From Deltaproteobacteria bacterium (GTDB lineage: Bacteria; Myxococcota_A; Polyangia; Polyangiales; JADJMO01): a stretch of DNA of 47,718 nt. The stretch covers positions 1 through 47,718 of the forward strand of contig JACPFM010000207.1 of NCBI GenBank assembly GCA_016182965.1. Direction: 5' to 3'. The translations under genes and the position numbers were made by a program. Positions 45,548-47,718 of this stretch are shown in pieces. Position 1 is the stretch's first letter, and the number at the start of each line of letters is the position of its first letter. The notes under the pieces were generated by a model. The model saw only the letters and a program-made list of their open reading frames with translations, ran no database searches and was not told where the DNA came from.

Positions 45548-46903
45548 ATGTTCGAGTCGACGATTCACGAGCGAGAGAGACCGATCGAGACCACGCGAGT
45601 CGCGGTGACCCGCGCGAGGCGCGCCGCGCAGTGGATGGGGGCGAGCCTCCTCGTGTACGCGATCGCGCTCGTCGCGCGCCCCGCGCGCGCTCAGGAGGCT
45701 CCCGGGGCGGCGCCCGCGCCCGCGCCGGGGGCGACGCCCGCGCGCGCCGAGGAGACGCCCGCGAAGTGGTACGACCGCGTCAAGCTCGGAGCGTTCGTCG
45801 ACGGACACGCCGGCTGGAACTTCGCCAATCCGAAGGCCGGTCCGCTCGTCGGGCAGAACCGCTTCCGTGGGTACGATCAGTGGAACGGGCTGATGATCCA
45901 CTGGGTGGGATTCGACGGGACCGTCGATCCCGATCCGGTCGGCGGCGGCGTCAGCCTCCGGTTCGGCCCCTCGGCGGCGCTCTACACCGGGAGCCCCGAC
46001 GGTGAGCTCGGGCTCACCAACGTCAAGCAGGCGTTCGTCTCGTACAAGCCGGGCGGCGCGCCGGGCAAGCTGCAGGTCGTGTTCGGCAAGTTCGACACCA
46101 TCTACGGCGCCGAGGTCGCCGACTCGCAGCTCAACGTCACCTACACGCGCTCGATGCTGAACTTCTACGCGCAGCCGTTCTTCCACACCGGCTTCCGCGT
46201 CGACTACCAGGCGACCGACGCGTTCCAGGTGAAGGTCCTCGCGGTGAACGGCTGGAACAACGCGGTGGACACGAACGCGGGCAAGACCCTCGGCGTGCAG
46301 GCGATCTTCAAGCCCGACGATCGGCTGCTCGCGGCCGTCGGGTGGCTCGGCGGCCCCGAGCAGCCCGACCACGCCACGATCGCCTGCGCCGAAGGCACCG
46401 CCTTCGATCGCGGCACCCTCGGGTGCGTCGCCGCGCCCGGCGCGGCCGCGAGCGACACGGTCGTCGAGCGCGGCGGTGCGAACCGGCGCTTCCGCCACAT
46501 CGTCGACTTCGTGGTCGACTGGTCTCCGATCGAGCGCCTGCGCGCGCTGTTCAACTTCGACTGGGCCACCGAAGAGGTGCGCTCGCTCGGGGCGACCACC
46601 TCCGAGCGCAAGATCTGGTGGGGCGCCGATCTCACGCTGCGCGTGAAGGCGACGGATCAGACCTTCGTCGGCCTGCGCGGATCGTACTTCCGCGATCGCG
46701 ACGGCTACCTCGTCGGCACTGCAACGGACACGCGCGTGACGAGCGGGACCTTGACGCTCGGGTGGATGCCGACGCCGAGCCTGGTGGTGAAGCTCGAGCC
46801 TCGCCTCGACGTCGCCAACGACCGCTTCTTCCTCCGGGGCGTCGACGGCACCAGCAAGACGCAGCTGACGACGACGCTCGGGATCGTCGCGATGACGAAC
46901 TGA
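45548..46903 (+). CDS. Outer-membrane beta-barrel porin, BBP2 type
   Basis: The product has 451 residues from the ATG at 45548, with GAGGAGG 8 bases upstream. A long basic n-region (1-28) precedes the signal helix (MGASLLVYAIALVA) and the cleavage motif ARA-Q near residue 48. An Ala/Pro linker (51-72) leads to a barrel of ~380 residues with alternating strands: LGAFVDGHAGWNFANP, LGLTNVKQAFVSYKP, KLQVVFGKFDTIYGAE, FFHTGFRVDYQA and LVVKLEPRLD. The FGKF-T--GAE strand and the long strand pairs are the signature of beta-barrel porin family 2. The Cys-containing loop at ~285-300 (IACAEGTAF, LGCVAAP) may form a disulfide. The substrate is unknown. It is convergent with the next gene without a gap. 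Confidence 0.88.
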   Translation: MFESTIHERERPIETTRVAVTRARRAAQWMGASLLVYAIALVARPARAQEAPGAAPAPAPGATPARAEETPAKWYDRVKLGAFVDGHAGWNFANPKAGPLVGQNRFRGYDQWNGLMIHWVGFDGTVDPDPVGGGVSLRFGPSAALYTGSPDGELGLTNVKQAFVSYKPGGAPGKLQVVFGKFDTIYGAEVADSQLNVTYTRSMLNFYAQPFFHTGFRVDYQATDAFQVKVLAVNGWNNAVDTNAGKTLGVQAIFKPDDRLLAAVGWLGGPEQPDHATIACAEGTAFDRGTLGCVAAPGAAASDTVVERGGANRRFRHIVDFVVDWSPIERLRALFNFDWATEEVRSLGATTSERKIWWGADLTLRVKATDQTFVGLRGSYFRDRDGYLVGTATDTRVTSGTLTLGWMPTPSLVVKLEPRLDVANDRFFLRGVDGTSKTQLTTTLGIVAMTN

Positions 46904-47335
46904 TCAGCGGAGCCGCTCGGCGCGCGCGACGATGTCGCGCGCGACGGCCGGGTCCTTCGAGGTGATCTGCAGCGCGAAGGCGCCGTCGCGGGCGCGGACG
47001 CGCACGGACGAGCCCGCCACGATGGGATCGTTCTCGGCGCCGGTCGGGGCGGCGGCGCGGCAGCGCGCGACGCGCTCGAGGTGCTCGGCGGTCATGCCCG
47101 CGTCGGCGTGGACGACGACCTCGGCGCCCACGACGCGCGTGAAGGAGAACTTCTTGTTCTCGGTGCTCACGCGATCGACGAGGCGGCTCACGCCGGCGAT
47201 CGACGCGCCGTCGAGCGGCGAACCGCTGACGCCGGCGCACGCGGACTGGCCCGCTTCGGAGACGGCCGGCGCCGACGCTGCGGCGGCGGACACGAGGACT
47301 GCGGCGAGGAGTGGGGCAACGCGCATCATGGTCAT
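46904..47335 (-). CDS. Secreted/periplasmic small protein, unrecognised
   Basis: The product has 143 residues from the ATG at 47335 (nearby ATGs at 47329 and 47326 are alternatives). A signal peptide (MRVAPLLAAVLVSAAAASAP, cut near SEA) precedes an alpha/beta domain of ~110 residues with ACAGVSGSPLDGA, RLVDRVSTENKKFSF, RVVGAEVVVHADAGM and ERVARCRAA. Two cysteines could form one disulfide. The C-terminal GAFALQITSKDPAVARDIVARAERL looks like a strand-helix ending. No family is recognised. The stop abuts the porin stop on the other strand. Confidence 0.75.
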   Translation of the reverse strand: MTMMRVAPLLAAVLVSAAAASAPAVSEAGQSACAGVSGSPLDGASIAGVSRLVDRVSTENKKFSFTRVVGAEVVVHADAGMTAEHLERVARCRAAAPTGAENDPIVAGSSVRVRARDGAFALQITSKDPAVARDIVARAERLR

Positions 47336-47366
47336 GTGGATTCGACCCGTCGCACGCGGGTTCCAG

Positions 47367-47412
47367 GATGAGTGTGCGATCACCCTAGCGATGAGTGTGC
47401 GATCACCCTAGC
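47367..47412. repeat. 23-bp perfect tandem direct repeat
   Basis: GATGAGTGTGCGATCACCCT plus AGC occurs twice in direct succession, at 47367-47389 and 47390-47412, without mismatch. It lies immediately upstream of the secreted-protein gene on the minus strand (starts at 47335), so it may duplicate an operator or be a simple slippage product. Confidence 0.9.
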
Positions 47413-47446
47413 GCACGCGGCCGAGACGCGCCCTCGGAAGGGAGCG

Positions 47447-47497
47447 GTGTCGGCCCGGACCGACGAAGCGTCGGCTGCCGTCGGTCTCGGCCGACAC
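47447..47497. promoter_or_regulatory. Long two-part hairpin in an intergenic region
   Basis: GTGTCGGCC (47447-47455) pairs with GGCCGACAC (47489-47497), and inside it GACCGACG (47458-47465) pairs with CGTCGGTC (47479-47486), separated by 2x2 unpaired bases. The loop is 13 bases. Seventeen perfect pairs is well beyond chance expectation even at this GC. It lies between the minus-strand secreted-protein gene and the partial gene starting at 47527, and could be a terminator, leader structure or protein-binding palindrome. Confidence 0.55.
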
Positions 47498-47526
47498 GTC
47501 ACGGCGCGTCGCCAGGGCTGAAGAAA

Positions 47527-47718
47527 ATGACCGTGATGGTCGTCTCCAGCACGCTCGTCTTCGTCGGCGCGACGACGCCCGAGCTCCTCCCGGCGACCGC
47601 GCTGATGAGCGCGGCGCTCCTGTCGCTCCACGCGTTCCGAAGGCCGGCGGCGCCGCCGGCGTGCGTGCCCTTCGAGCGCACCGAATACCGCGGCGTCATC
47701 GGCGCCGCGCCGGAGCGC
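47527..47718 (+). CDS. 5' end of a predicted membrane protein, cut by the window edge
   Basis: The frame from the ATG at 47527 stays open to the window end (64 codons). Residues 2-34 are hydrophobic with a Pro/Glu break (MTVMVVSSTLVFVGATTP, then LMSAALLSLHAF), suggesting two short membrane segments, followed by RRPAAPPACVPFERTEYRGV. Almost every codon ends in G or C, like the real genes of this window. The purine-rich GAAGAAA just before the ATG is only a weak ribosome-binding site. An opposite-strand frame (47499-47699) is the alternative. Confidence 0.5.
   Translation, partial: MTVMVVSSTLVFVGATTPELLPATALMSAALLSLHAFRRPAAPPACVPFERTEYRGVIGAAPER

Noticed and set aside
47499..47699. Minus-strand 66-codon frame at the right edge
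   Set aside because: The plus-strand frame has far stronger G/C third-position use and a hydrophobic N-terminus; kept only as an alternative.

Overview
The window looks like a chromosomal segment from a GC-rich (about 70% by eye) myxobacterium-type organism (Myxococcota, probably Polyangiales or a Sandaracinus-like lineage). Supporting signs are a membrane-anchored Ser/Thr kinase of eukaryotic type, a short LuxR-type regulator, several lipoproteins with Asp/Thr/Gly/Ala-rich tethers, a giant teneurin-like RHS/YD-repeat surface protein, a PilT-like motor ATPase, and gyrA, era and xerD of proteobacterial type. The lineage is inferred from gene style; no rRNA, tRNA or CRISPR array was seen.

Layout. 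1-591: the 5' end of a gene encoding an octapeptide repeat, coupled to a LuxR-type regulator. 658-3451: membrane Ser/Thr kinase followed 13 bp later by a class I DAHP synthase. 3606-10834: a giant secreted RHS/YD protein whose last ~140 codons and overlapping downstream gene are clearly lower in GC. This is a candidate polymorphic toxin tip plus membrane immunity protein. 11086-15910: two large polytopic proteins of GT-C/YfhO style and a diacylglycerol-kinase-like lipid kinase. 16001-18733: gyrA. 19003-21609: an rmlC-like epimerase, a 184-bp nested palindromic element whose left arm contains the rmlC stop codon, and a third polytopic membrane protein. 21714-22615: a split YeeE/YedE sulfur-compound permease. 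22694-28807: a tight same-strand run of xerC/xerD-type recombinase, Cys-rich lipoprotein, DUF1704 metallopeptidase, era, an MpaB-like (DUF2236) protein and a zinc-ribbon SDR. 28868-31829: a methyltransferase, two lipoproteins, a decayed CoA-binding gene and a heptamer repeat tract. 31903-37930: ammonium transporter, PaiB-like FMN protein, unusual acyl-CoA dehydrogenase, quinone-oxidoreductase-like protein, a tiny membrane protein and a CDF metal transporter with a degenerate HMA domain. 38017-43439: a C45-type Ntn hydrolase, RNase HI, a PLD-family protein with a 10-residue tandem-repeat tail, and a PilT-like ATPase with a duplicated N-domain. 43522-47718: a small outer-membrane barrel, a DUF2171 protein, a cytochrome c, a BBP2-type porin, an unrecognised secreted protein, and repeat/hairpin sequence before a gene running off the right edge.

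The strongest candidate for an undescribed system is the low-GC module at 3606-4440. The GC drop begins inside the RHS conserved closing motif, followed by a hydrophobic Gly-rich 107-residue C-terminus and, overlapping by 4 bp, a two-helix membrane protein with a PH-like domain. This is the layout expected of a swapped toxin tip and its immunity gene. It sits on a Sec-exported, possibly lipid-anchored carrier with a teneurin-like domain order. A second candidate is the 184-bp nested palindrome at 19541-19724.
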